This document shows, piece after piece, positions 42,631 to 52,085 of a stretch of DNA of 64,000 nucleotides. The translations under genes and the position numbers were made by a program. Origin of the DNA: Arthrobacter crystallopoietes (GTDB taxonomy: Bacteria; Actinomycetota; Actinomycetes; Actinomycetales; Micrococcaceae); assembly GCF_002849715.1 (NCBI RefSeq), contig NZ_CP018863.1:1674001-1738000 (forward strand), given 5' to 3'. Numbering within the stretch: position 1 is the first letter of the stretch; every line of letters begins with the position of its first letter. The notes below the pieces were generated by a model, which was not told where the DNA came from, did no database searches, and worked only from the letters and a program-made list of their open reading frames with translations.

Positions 42631-43875
42631 ATGACTGGTGCGGAGCCGGCGGACAAGGTCAGGCGCCGGATGGATGCGCTGTGGCGGATCGAAGGCGCAC
42701 GGATCGTCGCGGTCCTGGCACGGGTGACTGGGGACGTGGGGTTGGCGGAGGATCTGGCCCAGGAGGCCGTGGCCGATGCCCTGACCCAGTGGCCGGAATC
42801 CGGCATTCCGCGCAATCCCGGCGCCTGGCTCACCACGGTGGCCAAACGCAAGGCCATCGACGGGTGGCGCCGGGCCGCGCGGCTCGACGAGCGCTACCGC
42901 GACATCGCCCGCGGGTTGCAGGACGAGGACGCGGTGGCGTGGGAACCGCTGGACGACGACGTGCTGCGGCTGGTGTTCGCCGCCTGCCACCCCGTCCTCT
43001 CCCGCGAGGCACAGGTGGCCCTGACGCTGCGGATCGTCGGAAGCCTCACCACGGAGGAGATCGCGCGGCTGTTCCTGGTGCCAGTCGCCACTGTCCAGCA
43101 GCGGATCGTGCGCGCCAAGAAGACCCTCGCGGCCGCCCGGGTTCCCTTCGAGGTCCCGGAACCGAACGAGTGGGGCGAGCGGCTCGGCGCGGTCCTCGGC
43201 GTCGTGTACCTCATGTTTACCGAGGGGTATGCGGCGACGTCGGGCGACCGCTGGATCCGGCCGGACCTCGCCAACGAGGCACTGCGGATCGGCCGCATCC
43301 TCGCCGGGCTGGTTCCGCGTGAGCCCGAGGCCCATGCGCTCGTGGCACTCATGGAATTCCAGGCCTCCCGTTTCGCCGCCCGCACCCGGCCGGACGGGAC
43401 TCCGGTCCTGCTGGCAGACCAAGACCGGAGCCGGTGGGACCGGGCCCAGATCAGGCGGGGCGAAGCCGCCCTGGTACGGGCCGATGCGTTGGGCCGGGGG
43501 AGGCGCAGTTATGCCCTGCAGGCCGCGATAGCCCAATGCCACGCCGTTGCGGCGAGCGTTGATGACACCGATTGGCCCGCTATCGTGCTGCTGTACGAGG
43601 CGCTGGGCCGGATCGCGCCGAGCCCGGTGGTGGAACTCAACCGGGCCGTCGCCATGTCCATGGCTACCGGGCCGGCAACGGCGCTCGCCATGGTGGACAG
43701 GCTCGGCTCCGACGGCGCGCTGCGCGGATCGCACCTGCTGCCCAGCGTCCGCGGCGAGCTGCTGGCCCGGCTCGGCCGGCGGGAGGAGGCCCGCGCGGAG
43801 TTTTCCGTGGCCGCGGCCTTGGCCCGGAACGACCGTGAACGGGCGGTCCTTGAAGGCAAGGCGGCCGAGGTCTGA
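42631..43875 (+). CDS. ECF sigma factor with C-terminal helical extension (ECF42 type)
   Basis: A 414-residue protein. Sigma region 2 spans about residues 10-85 (AEDLAQEAVADALTQWP), region 4 about 110-165 (LTTEEIARLFLVPVATVQQRIVRAK), and a 240-residue C-terminal extension rich in helical repeats (DUF6596, TPR-like) follows, as in ECF42. No anti-sigma factor gene is nearby; in this group the extension is thought to take over regulation. ATG 42631 has GGGAG 7 bases upstream; longer frames begin inside the DGPF gene. Confidence 0.92.
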   Translation: MTGAEPADKVRRRMDALWRIEGARIVAVLARVTGDVGLAEDLAQEAVADALTQWPESGIPRNPGAWLTTVAKRKAIDGWRRAARLDERYRDIARGLQDEDAVAWEPLDDDVLRLVFAACHPVLSREAQVALTLRIVGSLTTEEIARLFLVPVATVQQRIVRAKKTLAAARVPFEVPEPNEWGERLGAVLGVVYLMFTEGYAATSGDRWIRPDLANEALRIGRILAGLVPREPEAHALVALMEFQASRFAARTRPDGTPVLLADQDRSRWDRAQIRRGEAALVRADALGRGRRSYALQAAIAQCHAVAASVDDTDWPAIVLLYEALGRIAPSPVVELNRAVAMSMATGPATALAMVDRLGSDGALRGSHLLPSVRGELLARLGRREEARAEFSVAAALARNDRERAVLEGKAAEV

Positions 43876-43897
43876 AGGCCCCGAAGGCCCCGAAGGC

Positions 43898-44725
43898 TCA
43901 GGAGGCGCGCGCCAGCTGCCGGATCTTGATCCAACGCGTGGCCAGGCGCCGGTAGGCGGCAGCGGCCCCGGTCATGTCGCCCTCGGCCAGCGATTCAATG
44001 CCGGCCTGGACATCGGACGGCGAATCATCCGGGTAGACCATGTCCGCCACGCGGCCGTAGTCCAGTTCCAGCATGCCCGAGAGCGTGAACGTCTCCATCC
44101 ACTCGGTGATCTCGGTGAGTTCGTCGAGCAGGTCAAGTCCCGGCGCCGCCACCGCGAGGCTGGCCGCGGCATACCGGGCGCGATCGATGCACTGCATCAG
44201 CGGCGCGCTCAACCGCACCGTCTCCACGCCGTGGCGGCCTTCGATCACCTCGGCGTGGTCGTCTTCACGGAAGAGGACAAACCAGCCGAACGGGATGCCC
44301 CAGGTGGAGCTTCTGGTGTGCAGCTTGGCCAGCGAATCCGCAAATGTGTCCGGATCCAGCCGCTGCTGCTGGGCATCGCGCGCCGCTTCCGGCAGCAGCA
44401 AGCCCAGCAGCGGGTTATGCAGGCTGTGCGAAATGGACTCCGCCGCCAACGTGCTGCGCACGGCCAGCTGGTTGGGGCAGTAGTACGGAGTGGTCAGGCC
44501 CTCCGGCGACGGGTAGTGCAGCACCCGCACCAGATCCTCGCTGTCGTGCGGGAACGGGTCGGAGACCGTCCGGGTGATGCGGCGCAGCGACTCCCCGCGG
44601 TCCAGCTCCTCGGTGGCACGGCGGTCCCGGCTGCGCTGTTCCATGATGAGCAACTGCTCGTCATCGGAGAACGCATCCAAGGGCTCGAAGACCCGAAGGT
44701 AGGAAACGTACGGGAAGCTGGTCAT
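43898..44725 (-). CDS. Unknown conserved-type protein
   Basis: A 275-residue product without membrane segments or a motif that I recognise. It is acidic, with MTSFPYVSYLRVFEPLDAF at the N-terminus, WGIPFGWFVLFREDDH in the middle and a helical C-terminus (MTGAAAAYRRLATRWIKIRQ). The start ATG lies 2 bases past the xthA stop, so it is probably expressed with xthA. Compact and well coded; it is likely real. Confidence 0.75.
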   Translation of the reverse strand: MTSFPYVSYLRVFEPLDAFSDDEQLLIMEQRSRDRRATEELDRGESLRRITRTVSDPFPHDSEDLVRVLHYPSPEGLTTPYYCPNQLAVRSTLAAESISHSLHNPLLGLLLPEAARDAQQQRLDPDTFADSLAKLHTRSSTWGIPFGWFVLFREDDHAEVIEGRHGVETVRLSAPLMQCIDRARYAAASLAVAAPGLDLLDELTEITEWMETFTLSGMLELDYGRVADMVYPDDSPSDVQAGIESLAEGDMTGAAAAYRRLATRWIKIRQLARAS

Positions 44726-44727
44726 CA

Positions 44728-45531
44728 CTAGTCCAGTTCCACAATCACGGGCGCGTGGTCGGAGGCGCCCTTGCCCTTGCGTTCCTCGCGGTCGATGATC
44801 GCGTCGGTCACGCGCGAGGCCAAGGCCGGCGAGGCCAGGATAAAGTCGATCCGCATGCCTTCCTTCTTCGGGAAGCGCAGCTGGGTGTAGTCCCAGTACG
44901 TGTAGGTGCCCGGGCCGGGGTGGATCGGGCGAACGACGTCGATATAGCCGGCCTCCTCGAACGCGCGGAAGGCGGCGCGCTCGGGTTCGCTGACGTGGGT
45001 CAGTTCCTCGCGCTGGAACTTTTCGATGTCCCAGACGTCCTCGTCCCGCGGGGCGATGTTCCAGTCCCCGGTCAGGGCGATCTGTGCCTGCGGGTCCGCC
45101 TGCAGCCAGTCCGCGGCGTGTTTCTTGAGCACGTCGAGCCACTGCAGTTTGTACGCCATGTGCGGGTCATTCCGCGACCGGCCGTTCGGAACATAAAGGC
45201 TCCAGACCCGCACGCCGGCGCAGGTCGCTGCGATGGCACGAGCTTCGGCGTGGACGGCGTCATCGGTCTTGCCGAAGTGCGGCTGGTCCATGAAGGTGCG
45301 CTCCACGTCGTCGAGCCCCACGCGGGAGGCGATGGCGACGCCGTTCCACTGGTTCAGCCCGAAGTGGGCCACCTCGTAGCCGTTGTTTTCGAACAGCTCC
45401 CACGGAAAGTTCTCATCGGTGGCTTTGGTTTCCTGGATGGCCACCACATCCACATCGGAGCGTAGCAACCATGCCTCGATACGGTCGGCGCGGGCACGGA
45501 TCGAGTTAACATTCCACGTAGCAATCTTCAC
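44728..45531 (-). CDS. xthA: Exodeoxyribonuclease III (AP endonuclease)
   Basis: A 267-residue ExoIII of the EEP fold: KIATWNVNSIRAR at the N-terminus, VDVVAIQETKA with the metal-binding Glu, ALTGDWNIAPRDEDVWD with the catalytic Asp/Asn, RIDFILAS and the terminal ASDHAPVIVELD with the Asp-His pair. It cleaves at abasic sites in base-excision repair. GTG 45531 starts 7 bases after TAACGT on this strand and gives the usual N-terminus; GTG 45537 is two codons earlier. Confidence 0.95.
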   Translation of the reverse strand: MKIATWNVNSIRARADRIEAWLLRSDVDVVAIQETKATDENFPWELFENNGYEVAHFGLNQWNGVAIASRVGLDDVERTFMDQPHFGKTDDAVHAEARAIAATCAGVRVWSLYVPNGRSRNDPHMAYKLQWLDVLKKHAADWLQADPQAQIALTGDWNIAPRDEDVWDIEKFQREELTHVSEPERAAFRAFEEAGYIDVVRPIHPGPGTYTYWDYTQLRFPKKEGMRIDFILASPALASRVTDAIIDREERKGKGASDHAPVIVELD

Positions 45532-45538
45532 GCTCACT

Positions 45539-45544
45539 ACGTTA
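45539..45544 (-). promoter_or_regulatory. Putative -10 element (leaderless start)
   Basis: On the minus strand TAACGT precedes the xthA GTG 45531 by 7 bases. Confidence 0.45.
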
Positions 45545-45636
45545 CCGAACTGGCAGCCCTGTTGTTTATCGGGTGTCGGGACCGGCGGCGTGGGACGATT
45601 CGGCAAGCAGAGCGCGGTGGCCGGCCGGCCCGGAGC

Positions 45637-46461
45637 TTAGTTCCGCCACCAGTCGTCCGCGATGGTCACCGGGACCGTGCGCTTGTGCCGGGTGACCAGG
45701 TACCGGTGCTCAATTGCCTCGGCGACTTCTTCCGGAACCTCGCGGCCCTCGAGGTAGTCGTCGATGTGGTCGTAGGAGAGGCCGAGCTCGTCCTCGTCCG
45801 TGCGGCCGGGCTGGTCATCGAGCAGGTCCGCCGTCGGTTCTTTCTTGTACAGCCGTTCCTCGGCGCCGAGGTGTTCCAGCAGCTGGCGGTTTTGCCGCTT
45901 GTTCAGCCCGAACAGCGGCAGGATGTCCGCGCCGCCATCGCCGAATTTGGTGAAGAACCCGGTGACCGATTCCGCGCCGTGGTCGGTGCCGATGACCAGG
46001 TAGTTGTGCTGTCCGGCCAGGGCGTACTGGGCGATCATCCGGGTCCGCGCCTTGATGTTGCCCTTGTTGAAGTCGGTGATCTTTTCGCCGGTGGTGGTAG
46101 TGAATTCGGTTTCGAATCCGTCCACCGCCGGCGCCACGTCGAAGGTCCACGATGTTTTCGGGTCGATGAACTTCAGCGCCGCCTGCGCGTCGTCCTCGTC
46201 ATGCTGCACCTTGTAGGGCAGGCGGACCGCCACGAAGTTGGCCTCCACGCCTTCGGCTTCGAGCTCGTCGACGGCCAGTTGGGCCAGCTTGCCGGCCACG
46301 GTGGAATCCAGTCCGCCGCTGATGCCCAGGACAAAGCCCTTGGTGCGGCTGGCCTTCAGATAGTCCTTCAGGAAAGTGACCCGCCGGCGGGTTTCCTCAG
46401 CGGGATCAATGGTGGGCCGGACGCCCATTTCTGCAATGATTTTCACCTGGAGTTCACGCAT
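45637..46461 (-). CDS. nadE: NH3-dependent NAD+ synthetase
   Basis: A 274-residue NAD synthetase, which amidates nicotinic acid adenine dinucleotide in the last step of NAD synthesis. The PP-loop motif [40 protein letters not shown], and [28 protein letters not shown] are family-defining. No glutaminase domain, so it uses free ammonia. A TAGGCT element 6 bases before the ATG suggests a leaderless mRNA. Confidence 0.96.
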   Translation of the reverse strand: MRELQVKIIAEMGVRPTIDPAEETRRRVTFLKDYLKASRTKGFVLGISGGLDSTVAGKLAQLAVDELEAEGVEANFVAVRLPYKVQHDEDDAQAALKFIDPKTSWTFDVAPAVDGFETEFTTTTGEKITDFNKGNIKARTRMIAQYALAGQHNYLVIGTDHGAESVTGFFTKFGDGGADILPLFGLNKRQNRQLLEHLGAEERLYKKEPTADLLDDQPGRTDEDELGLSYDHIDDYLEGREVPEEVAEAIEHRYLVTRHKRTVPVTIADDWWRN

Positions 46462-46467
46462 GGAGCC

Positions 46468-46473
46468 AGCCTA
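46468..46473 (-). promoter_or_regulatory. Putative -10 element (leaderless start)
   Basis: On the minus strand TAGGCT is 6 bases before ATG 46461 of nadE. Confidence 0.5.
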
Positions 46474-46518
46474 CCTGCACTCTGTTTCCGGCGTGTTGCC
46501 CGCCCCGACATTCATCCG

Positions 46519-47514
46519 TCACTGCTTGAAGGCGGAGTCGAAGGAAGCCTCGGGCCGGGTGAAGTCGAACTGCTTCAGGAACGCCAGCGCTTCCGGCGCG
46601 CCGCGCAGCCGGTCCATCCCGGCGTCCTCCCATTCCACGCTGATCGGACCGTCGTAGCCGATGGCGTTCAGCGCGCGGAAACTCGCTTCCCACGGCACGT
46701 CGCCACGTCCGGCCGAGACGAAGTCCCAGCCGCGGCGCGGATCGCCCCAGGGCAGGTGCGAGCCCAGCCGGGTGTTGCGGCCGGTGATCCGCAGCTTCGT
46801 GTCCTTGCAGTCCACATGGTAGATCCGGTCCTTGAAGTCCCAGATCAGCGAGACCGGGTCGATGTCCTGCCACATCATGTGGCTGGGGTCCCAGTTGATC
46901 CCGAACGCCTCGCGGTGGCCGATCGCCTCCAACGCCTGCACCGTGGACCAGTAGTCGTACGCGATTTCGGACGGGTGGATTTCGTGCGCAAACCTGACCC
47001 CGCACTCATCGAACACATCCAGAATGGGGTTCCAGCGGTCCGCGAAGTCCCGGTAACCGGCCTCGATCACCTCGGCGGGCACCGGCGGGAACATCGCCAC
47101 GTACTGCCAGATGGATGAACCGGTGAACCCCACCACGGTCTTCACACCGAGCCGCTGCGCCAGCCGGGCGGTGAGCTTCATTTCCTCCGCGGCGCGCTCG
47201 CGGACGCCCTGCGGGTCGCCGTCGCCCCACACCCGCGGGCCCACGATGTCGCGGTGCCGGAAGTCGATCGGGTCATCGCACACCGCCTGGCCCTTCAGGT
47301 GGTTGGAGATCGCCCAGACCTTCAGCCCGTTGCGCGCCAGGATGTCCAGCCGGTCCTGGATGTAGGCGTCATCGTCCCAACGCCATGCGTCCAGATGGTC
47401 CCCGGACACGGCGATCTCCAGGCCGTCGTACCCCCAGCCGGCGGCCAGCTCGGCCACCTTTTCGAAGGGCAGGTCCGCCCACTGGCCGGTGAAGAGCGTG
47501 TAGTTGCGTGCCAT
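46519..47514 (-). CDS. Sugar phosphate isomerase/epimerase-like TIM-barrel protein
   Basis: A 331-residue member of the xylose-isomerase-like TIM barrel family (AP2Ec). The sequence FTGQWADLPFEKVAELAAGWGYDGLEIAVSGDHLD opens the barrel; EIHPSEIAYDYWS, NWDPSHMMWQDIDP, HVDCKD and SVEWEDAGMDR carry the expected metal ligands (Glu, Asp, His, Glu). It is the last gene of the ABC-sugar operon, so it probably acts on the imported sugar or its oxidised derivative. ATG 47514 has GAGAG upstream; nine residues before it are not needed. Confidence 0.88.
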   Translation of the reverse strand: MARNYTLFTGQWADLPFEKVAELAAGWGYDGLEIAVSGDHLDAWRWDDDAYIQDRLDILARNGLKVWAISNHLKGQAVCDDPIDFRHRDIVGPRVWGDGDPQGVRERAAEEMKLTARLAQRLGVKTVVGFTGSSIWQYVAMFPPVPAEVIEAGYRDFADRWNPILDVFDECGVRFAHEIHPSEIAYDYWSTVQALEAIGHREAFGINWDPSHMMWQDIDPVSLIWDFKDRIYHVDCKDTKLRITGRNTRLGSHLPWGDPRRGWDFVSAGRGDVPWEASFRALNAIGYDGPISVEWEDAGMDRLRGAPEALAFLKQFDFTRPEASFDSAFKQ

Positions 47515-47544
47515 GGCTGCTCGCTTTCTCTCTGGACTCAAGGA

Positions 47545-48726
47545 TCAAATAACGACGGCGGTGCTCGCCTGGGCGGCGCTGCGTTCCATTGCGTCGAGCA
47601 CCCGCTGTACGGCCAGGCCGTCTTCAAAGGACGCCGCCGGCGGGGTGCCGGTCCGGATGGCGGTCAGGAAGTCCGCCGCCTGCGAGGTGAAGGCGTGGTC
47701 CCAGCCGAGGATGTGCCCGGGCGGCCACCACGCATCCAGGTAGGGGTGCTCCGCGTCGGTGACCAGAATTCTGGCGGAACCCTGCAGCGCTGCCGGCGCC
47801 CCGGCGTCGTAATAATGCAGTTCGTTCAGGTTCTCCAGGTCGAAGCGCAGGTGCCCGCCTGAGCCATAGACCTCAATCTCAAGTGCGTTGCGTCGGCCGG
47901 TGGCGAACCTGCTGACCTCCACGCTGGCCACGGCGCCGGAGGGCAGCCGCAGCGTGGCCCAGGCGGCATCGTCCACCGTCACCGGCTCCAGGCCGGCGGG
48001 GCCGGTGCGCTGCGGAACGAAGGTATTGATGGTGGCCGAGACGCTGGCCACGCGCTCGCCGAGCAGGAACTGCACCTGGTCCACCGCGTGCGAGGCAAGG
48101 TCTCCCATGGCACCGGAGCCCGCGGTTTCCTTCCGCAGCCGCCACGTCATCGGCGCGGCCTCGTCCGCGAGCCAGTCCTGCAGGTAGGACACGCGCACCT
48201 GCCGGACCTGCCCCAGCTTCCCGTCCGCGATCAGCTGCCGCGCCAGCACCAGGGCCGGAATCCGCCGGTACGTGAACCCGGTCATCGCGATGACGCCCCG
48301 GGTGGCGGCCTCCCGGGCGGCGGCGGCCATCTTTTCGGCCTCGGCCACCGAGTTGGCCAGCGGCTTTTCCACCAGCACATGCTTGCCCGCCTCCAGCGCC
48401 GCGATGGCCTGCTCCGCGTGCAGGTGGCCGGGTGTACAGATGTCCACAATCTGCACGTCGTCCCGCGTCAGCACTTCGCGCCAGTCGGTGGCCGTTTCGG
48501 CCCAGCCGTAGCGTTGCGCGGCCGCACTCAGCTGGTCCTGGTCCCGCCCCACCAGCACCTGACGCGCCACCGGGGGAGTGTCGTAGAACGCGCCCACATT
48601 GCGCCAGGCGTTCGAGTGCGCCTTGCCCATAAACGAATACCCCAGTACGGCTACCCCCAACGGAGCCGCCGGGGTGGCCGCGTCAGGGGAGCGCGCCGGA
48701 GCGGGATCCGGAACGGTTGCGGTCAT
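47545..48726 (-). CDS. Gfo/Idh/MocA-family oxidoreductase
   Basis: A 393-residue NAD(P)-dependent dehydrogenase. After a 22-residue Pro/Ala-rich N-terminus comes the Rossmann strand GVAVLGYSFMGKAHSNAW, the cofactor-site VDICTPGHLHAEQAIAALEAGKHVLVEKPLA with the EKP motif, and the C-terminal beta domain. It probably oxidises a cyclic polyol or sugar, as in inositol- and sugar-degrading operons, between two TIM-barrel epimerase-like proteins. It starts 24 bp after the upstream gene. Confidence 0.92.
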   Translation of the reverse strand: MTATVPDPAPARSPDAATPAAPLGVAVLGYSFMGKAHSNAWRNVGAFYDTPPVARQVLVGRDQDQLSAAAQRYGWAETATDWREVLTRDDVQIVDICTPGHLHAEQAIAALEAGKHVLVEKPLANSVAEAEKMAAAAREAATRGVIAMTGFTYRRIPALVLARQLIADGKLGQVRQVRVSYLQDWLADEAAPMTWRLRKETAGSGAMGDLASHAVDQVQFLLGERVASVSATINTFVPQRTGPAGLEPVTVDDAAWATLRLPSGAVASVEVSRFATGRRNALEIEVYGSGGHLRFDLENLNELHYYDAGAPAALQGSARILVTDAEHPYLDAWWPPGHILGWDHAFTSQAADFLTAIRTGTPPAASFEDGLAVQRVLDAMERSAAQASTAVVI

Positions 48727-48750
48727 CTTTTTCCTCTTCTCACGTGCGCG

Positions 48751-49602
48751 TCACAGCCCGCGCAGAAAGGCCAGGCCATCCGAGGCCAGGCGGTCCTGGC
48801 TCGGCGCCAGCGGCCGCCAGATGGACGCGGCGGCGGCGATGCTGGCGTTGTCCGCGGTAAAACTCTCGATGTTCAGCGGGCCGGTGTAGCCGACGTCGTC
48901 CAGCGCCTTCACCAGCTCCGGCCAGTTGGTCTGGTCCCCGCCCGGCGCCCCGCGGTCATTGCCGCAGACCTGCAGGTGCACCAGATGCCGCCCGGCCGCG
49001 CGGATGGCGGCGGCGCTGGACCGTTCCTCGATGTTCAGGTGGTAGCTGTCCAGCGCCAGCCCCACGCCGTTGCCCAGCAGCGGTGCCAGGGCGTCGAGCG
49101 CCTGCTCCACGGTATTGACCAGTGAGGTCTCGTACCGGTTGAGCGGTTCAATACCAAGAACGACGCCGGCCTCCGCCGCCCGGGCGGCGAGCGGCGCCAG
49201 ATTGCGGCGCAGCTCGCGGTACGCCTCGGCCCGTTCGGCCTCCGTCAGCCGCCAAACCCTCCCCGTGGCGGAGTAGAACGGTCCGCACACAGCGGGGGCC
49301 CCGACGTCGTACGCCATCTGGATGCAGGCGGCGAGGTAATCCTGGGTGGCGGCAACGGTGGCGGCATCGGCCGCGACGAGATCCCGCCCCGGCGCCATCG
49401 CCCCCACGATGAAGGGCTTCAGGCCCGTGGCCGCAAGCGCCTGCCGGGCGATTGCGGCGGTGAAGTCGCCCGCGTTTTCCAGCGGCAGCTCCACCGCGTT
49501 GAAGCCCAGCGCAGCGATCTTCGCCAGCAAAGGAGGCAGGTTGGCGTCGGTCAGCGGGGAGTCCCACACCCAGGTGTTCACTCCGATGAGCCGGTCCGCC
49601 AT
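48751..49602 (-). CDS. Sugar isomerase/epimerase TIM-barrel protein (ketose 3-epimerase-like)
   Basis: A 283-residue xylose-isomerase-like barrel resembling D-psicose/tagatose 3-epimerases: INTWVWDSPL at the N-terminus, GFNAVELPLENAG, VLGIEPLNRYE with the first metal-binding Glu, LALDSYHLNIEE with Asp/His, HLQVCGNDRG, and NIESFTADN with the last Glu. It probably epimerises a sugar in the same pathway as its operon partners. It follows the binding-protein gene after 77 bp. Confidence 0.88.
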   Translation of the reverse strand: MADRLIGVNTWVWDSPLTDANLPPLLAKIAALGFNAVELPLENAGDFTAAIARQALAATGLKPFIVGAMAPGRDLVAADAATVAATQDYLAACIQMAYDVGAPAVCGPFYSATGRVWRLTEAERAEAYRELRRNLAPLAARAAEAGVVLGIEPLNRYETSLVNTVEQALDALAPLLGNGVGLALDSYHLNIEERSSAAAIRAAGRHLVHLQVCGNDRGAPGGDQTNWPELVKALDDVGYTGPLNIESFTADNASIAAAASIWRPLAPSQDRLASDGLAFLRGL

Positions 49603-49679
49603 GTCCTGCCTCCTTTGCTGTCATGGATGGTGCTGGTTCAGTGCGGCGCCTGTGGCGGCGCTGTGCCTGGCCGGAGCGG

Positions 49680-50897
49680 TCAGGGCATCTGGCGTTCCTG
49701 CCAGACCTCGGGGTAGCCGGGCAGGTCCTCGCCGCCGAACTTGGCGTAGTGGCCGTCCGGCATGCCCTCGTTGAGCTCCAGCCACTGGTCGAGTTCATCC
49801 GCGGGGATGGGCTCCTGCGGCAGCACCCACTCGGCGGGGACTTCCTCGCCCTTGAAGATCTTCTCCAGCGCCAGCAGCGGGGTGCGCCACTGGAAGTTGG
49901 AGTAGACCGGGGCCAGCGCGTCGATGCCCGTTTCCTGCCACTTGCGCAGGAAGCTCATCTCGTCCTCGCCGGTCATCACCGGCAGGTCCTTGCCCGCGTC
50001 CTCGAAGGCCTCGATCGCGGCCACGGCGCCGTCGCCGGCGTCCATCCAGACACCCTGGACGTCCCCGGTGGCCAGCTCGTCGGAGATGATCTTCTTGATT
50101 TCGGTCGGGTCGGCGCCGGTGAAGTAGTCCGTGGCCTCGATCCCGTTCTCGGTGAAGATCTTCTCGGCCGCGGCCCAGCGGTGTTCCAGCACGTCCACGC
50201 CGGGCAGGATGCGCAGGGCCACTACCTTGTCGCCCTCCTGCAGCCGCTCGGACAGGAACGTGGCGGTGTCGATGCCCCAGGCGAAGCCGCCGATCGGATG
50301 GATGAAGGTGGTGGCGCAGTCCGTTTCCACGCCGCGGTCGAAGACCACTACGGGCTTGCCCGTGTCGCAAGCGCGCTCCACGGCCGGCGTCAGGGCCGCC
50401 GTGGAGTTGGGCGAGATGATGAACGCGTCGCAGTTGCCCTCGTTGATGAAGTAGTCGATGTCGGCGATCTGCGTGTTGTCGTTGTCCTTCGCGTCGCGCG
50501 TCTCCATCTCGGAGATCACGCCCGAGTCCTGCAGCACCTTGAGCTGCTGGTTCATGGTGATCCAGCCGGTCTGCCGCCACGGGTTGGAGATGGAGGCGTT
50601 GGCGAAGCAGACCTTCTGCTCGCCCTCGACGGCGAGGTCCGAGGTGTCCTTCATCTCGCCGGCGATGTACTGCAGGTACGGCTGCTCCGGATCCCCCTCG
50701 AATTCCGCCGTACGCTGCTCGAACTGTTCGTCGTAGAGCGCCTGGTCGAACCACTCCTGCTCGGTGGCCTCCGGCGACGCCGCCGCACTGCCGCCCGGGT
50801 CCTCCGTCACGGATGGATCGGTGGTGCAGGCGGTCAGCGCCAGCAACGATGTTGCCGCTGCGAGCGTTACCGCGGTACGGATACTTTGATTGCGCAT
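49680..50897 (-). CDS. CUT2 ABC transporter sugar-binding lipoprotein
   Basis: A 405-residue extracytoplasmic binding protein of the ribose/xylose (type I periplasmic-binding) class. The lipobox is ALTAC (Cys24). Family pieces are KVCFANASISNPWRQTGWITM, DYFINEGNCDAFIISPNSTAAL and KPVVVFDRGVETDC. It presents the substrate to the two permeases encoded upstream. The sugar is not known; its relatives bind pentoses, inositol and various hexoses. Confidence 0.92.
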   Translation of the reverse strand: MRNQSIRTAVTLAAATSLLALTACTTDPSVTEDPGGSAAASPEATEQEWFDQALYDEQFEQRTAEFEGDPEQPYLQYIAGEMKDTSDLAVEGEQKVCFANASISNPWRQTGWITMNQQLKVLQDSGVISEMETRDAKDNDNTQIADIDYFINEGNCDAFIISPNSTAALTPAVERACDTGKPVVVFDRGVETDCATTFIHPIGGFAWGIDTATFLSERLQEGDKVVALRILPGVDVLEHRWAAAEKIFTENGIEATDYFTGADPTEIKKIISDELATGDVQGVWMDAGDGAVAAIEAFEDAGKDLPVMTGEDEMSFLRKWQETGIDALAPVYSNFQWRTPLLALEKIFKGEEVPAEWVLPQEPIPADELDQWLELNEGMPDGHYAKFGGEDLPGYPEVWQERQMP

Positions 50898-50927
50898 CAG
50901 TATCTGTTTCCTCCCTGTTCGGTGCCC

Positions 50928-52085
50928 TCAGCGGGCGGTGGTGCCGTTGTGATGTTCGGATTGTTCGATGGCTGTGGAGTCCGGGGCCGCGGTGGCAGTC
51001 TGCGCCGGTTGCGGCGGCTCGACCTGTTGAGGCGGCGCTTCGTGGGCGGGCGCTGCCGTGCCCTTGCGTTTGCGCTGCCAGGTCTTGGCGGCGGCGGCCA
51101 CGGCGACGATGATGATGGCGCCCTGCACGCTGTCCCGCCAGGTCGACTGCACGCCGACGAAATTCAGCAGCGTGAACAGCGATTCCAGCGCAAACGCACC
51201 GGCCGCGGCGGAAAGCACCCAGCCGCGTCCGCCGCCGAGGACAACCCCGCCAAGTACGACGGCGGTGATCGCCGTGAACTCATAACCTCGCCCGACGGAC
51301 GGGTGGACACCGGCATAGCCGACCAGCAGGATGCCCGCAACGGTGGCGGCCAGCGAGGAGAGCATGAAGGCGCGGGTCTTGATCCACCACACCGGGGCTC
51401 CCGTCAGCGCCGCCGCCGTCGGGTTGTCGCCGGCCGCTATCAGCGTGCGGCCGTAGGGCCGGCGCATCAGCCAGAAGGCCAGTGCGGCCACCGCGGCCAG
51501 AATGATCACCGGATACGGGATGACCTCCAGCACCGGCACACCCTCGATGCCGCCGCGGCCGATCTGCCGGAAGCTGTCCGCCGGATTGCCCTGCGCGGCG
51601 CCGCCGGTCCAGAACAGCACCAGCCCCAGCAGGGCCAGCATCATGCCCAGTGTCACGATGAAGCTCGGCACCCGCAGCAGCGTGGTGACCAGGCCGTTGA
51701 CCAGCCCGATGAAGGCTCCCAGCACGAACATGAGCAGTAGCACCGGGATGACCTTGGCGTCGTCGTCGCCAATGAGGTTGCCGGCGGTGATCACCTGCAT
51801 GGTGACCACGGAGCCCATGGACAGATCGAACTCGCCGGAAACGATGACGAAGTACTGCCCGATCGCGGCGATGGCGATGGGCGCGGTGCGGCCAATGAAG
51901 CGGATGAAGGAATCGGGTTCCCCGAAGGACGGGTTGACCGCGATGATGGCCGCCAGCAGGGCGACCAGCAGGACGAAGACGGCGCCGCCGGGGGTGCGCA
52001 GCGCCCGAAGGAAGCGTTCGCCGCGGCCGGCCCGGTTCTGCTGCAGCACGGCACCGCGGTCGCTGGGAGTCAGGGTCCGGCTCAT
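50928..52085 (-). CDS. CUT2 ABC transporter permease 2 (RbsC-like)
   Basis: A 385-residue permease of the RbsC type with about ten hydrophobic segments and family patterns GEFDLSMGSVVTMQVITAG, LVNGLVTTLLRVPSFIVTLGMM and LVGYAGVHPSVGRGYEFTAITAVVLGG. The last 60 residues are polar, Pro/Ala-rich. Its ATG overlaps the stop of permease 1 by 4 bp. Two different permeases suggest a heterodimeric channel. Confidence 0.93.
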   Translation of the reverse strand: MSRTLTPSDRGAVLQQNRAGRGERFLRALRTPGGAVFVLLVALLAAIIAVNPSFGEPDSFIRFIGRTAPIAIAAIGQYFVIVSGEFDLSMGSVVTMQVITAGNLIGDDDAKVIPVLLLMFVLGAFIGLVNGLVTTLLRVPSFIVTLGMMLALLGLVLFWTGGAAQGNPADSFRQIGRGGIEGVPVLEVIPYPVIILAAVAALAFWLMRRPYGRTLIAAGDNPTAAALTGAPVWWIKTRAFMLSSLAATVAGILLVGYAGVHPSVGRGYEFTAITAVVLGGVVLGGGRGWVLSAAAGAFALESLFTLLNFVGVQSTWRDSVQGAIIIVAVAAAAKTWQRKRKGTAAPAHEAPPQQVEPPQPAQTATAAPDSTAIEQSEHHNGTTAR

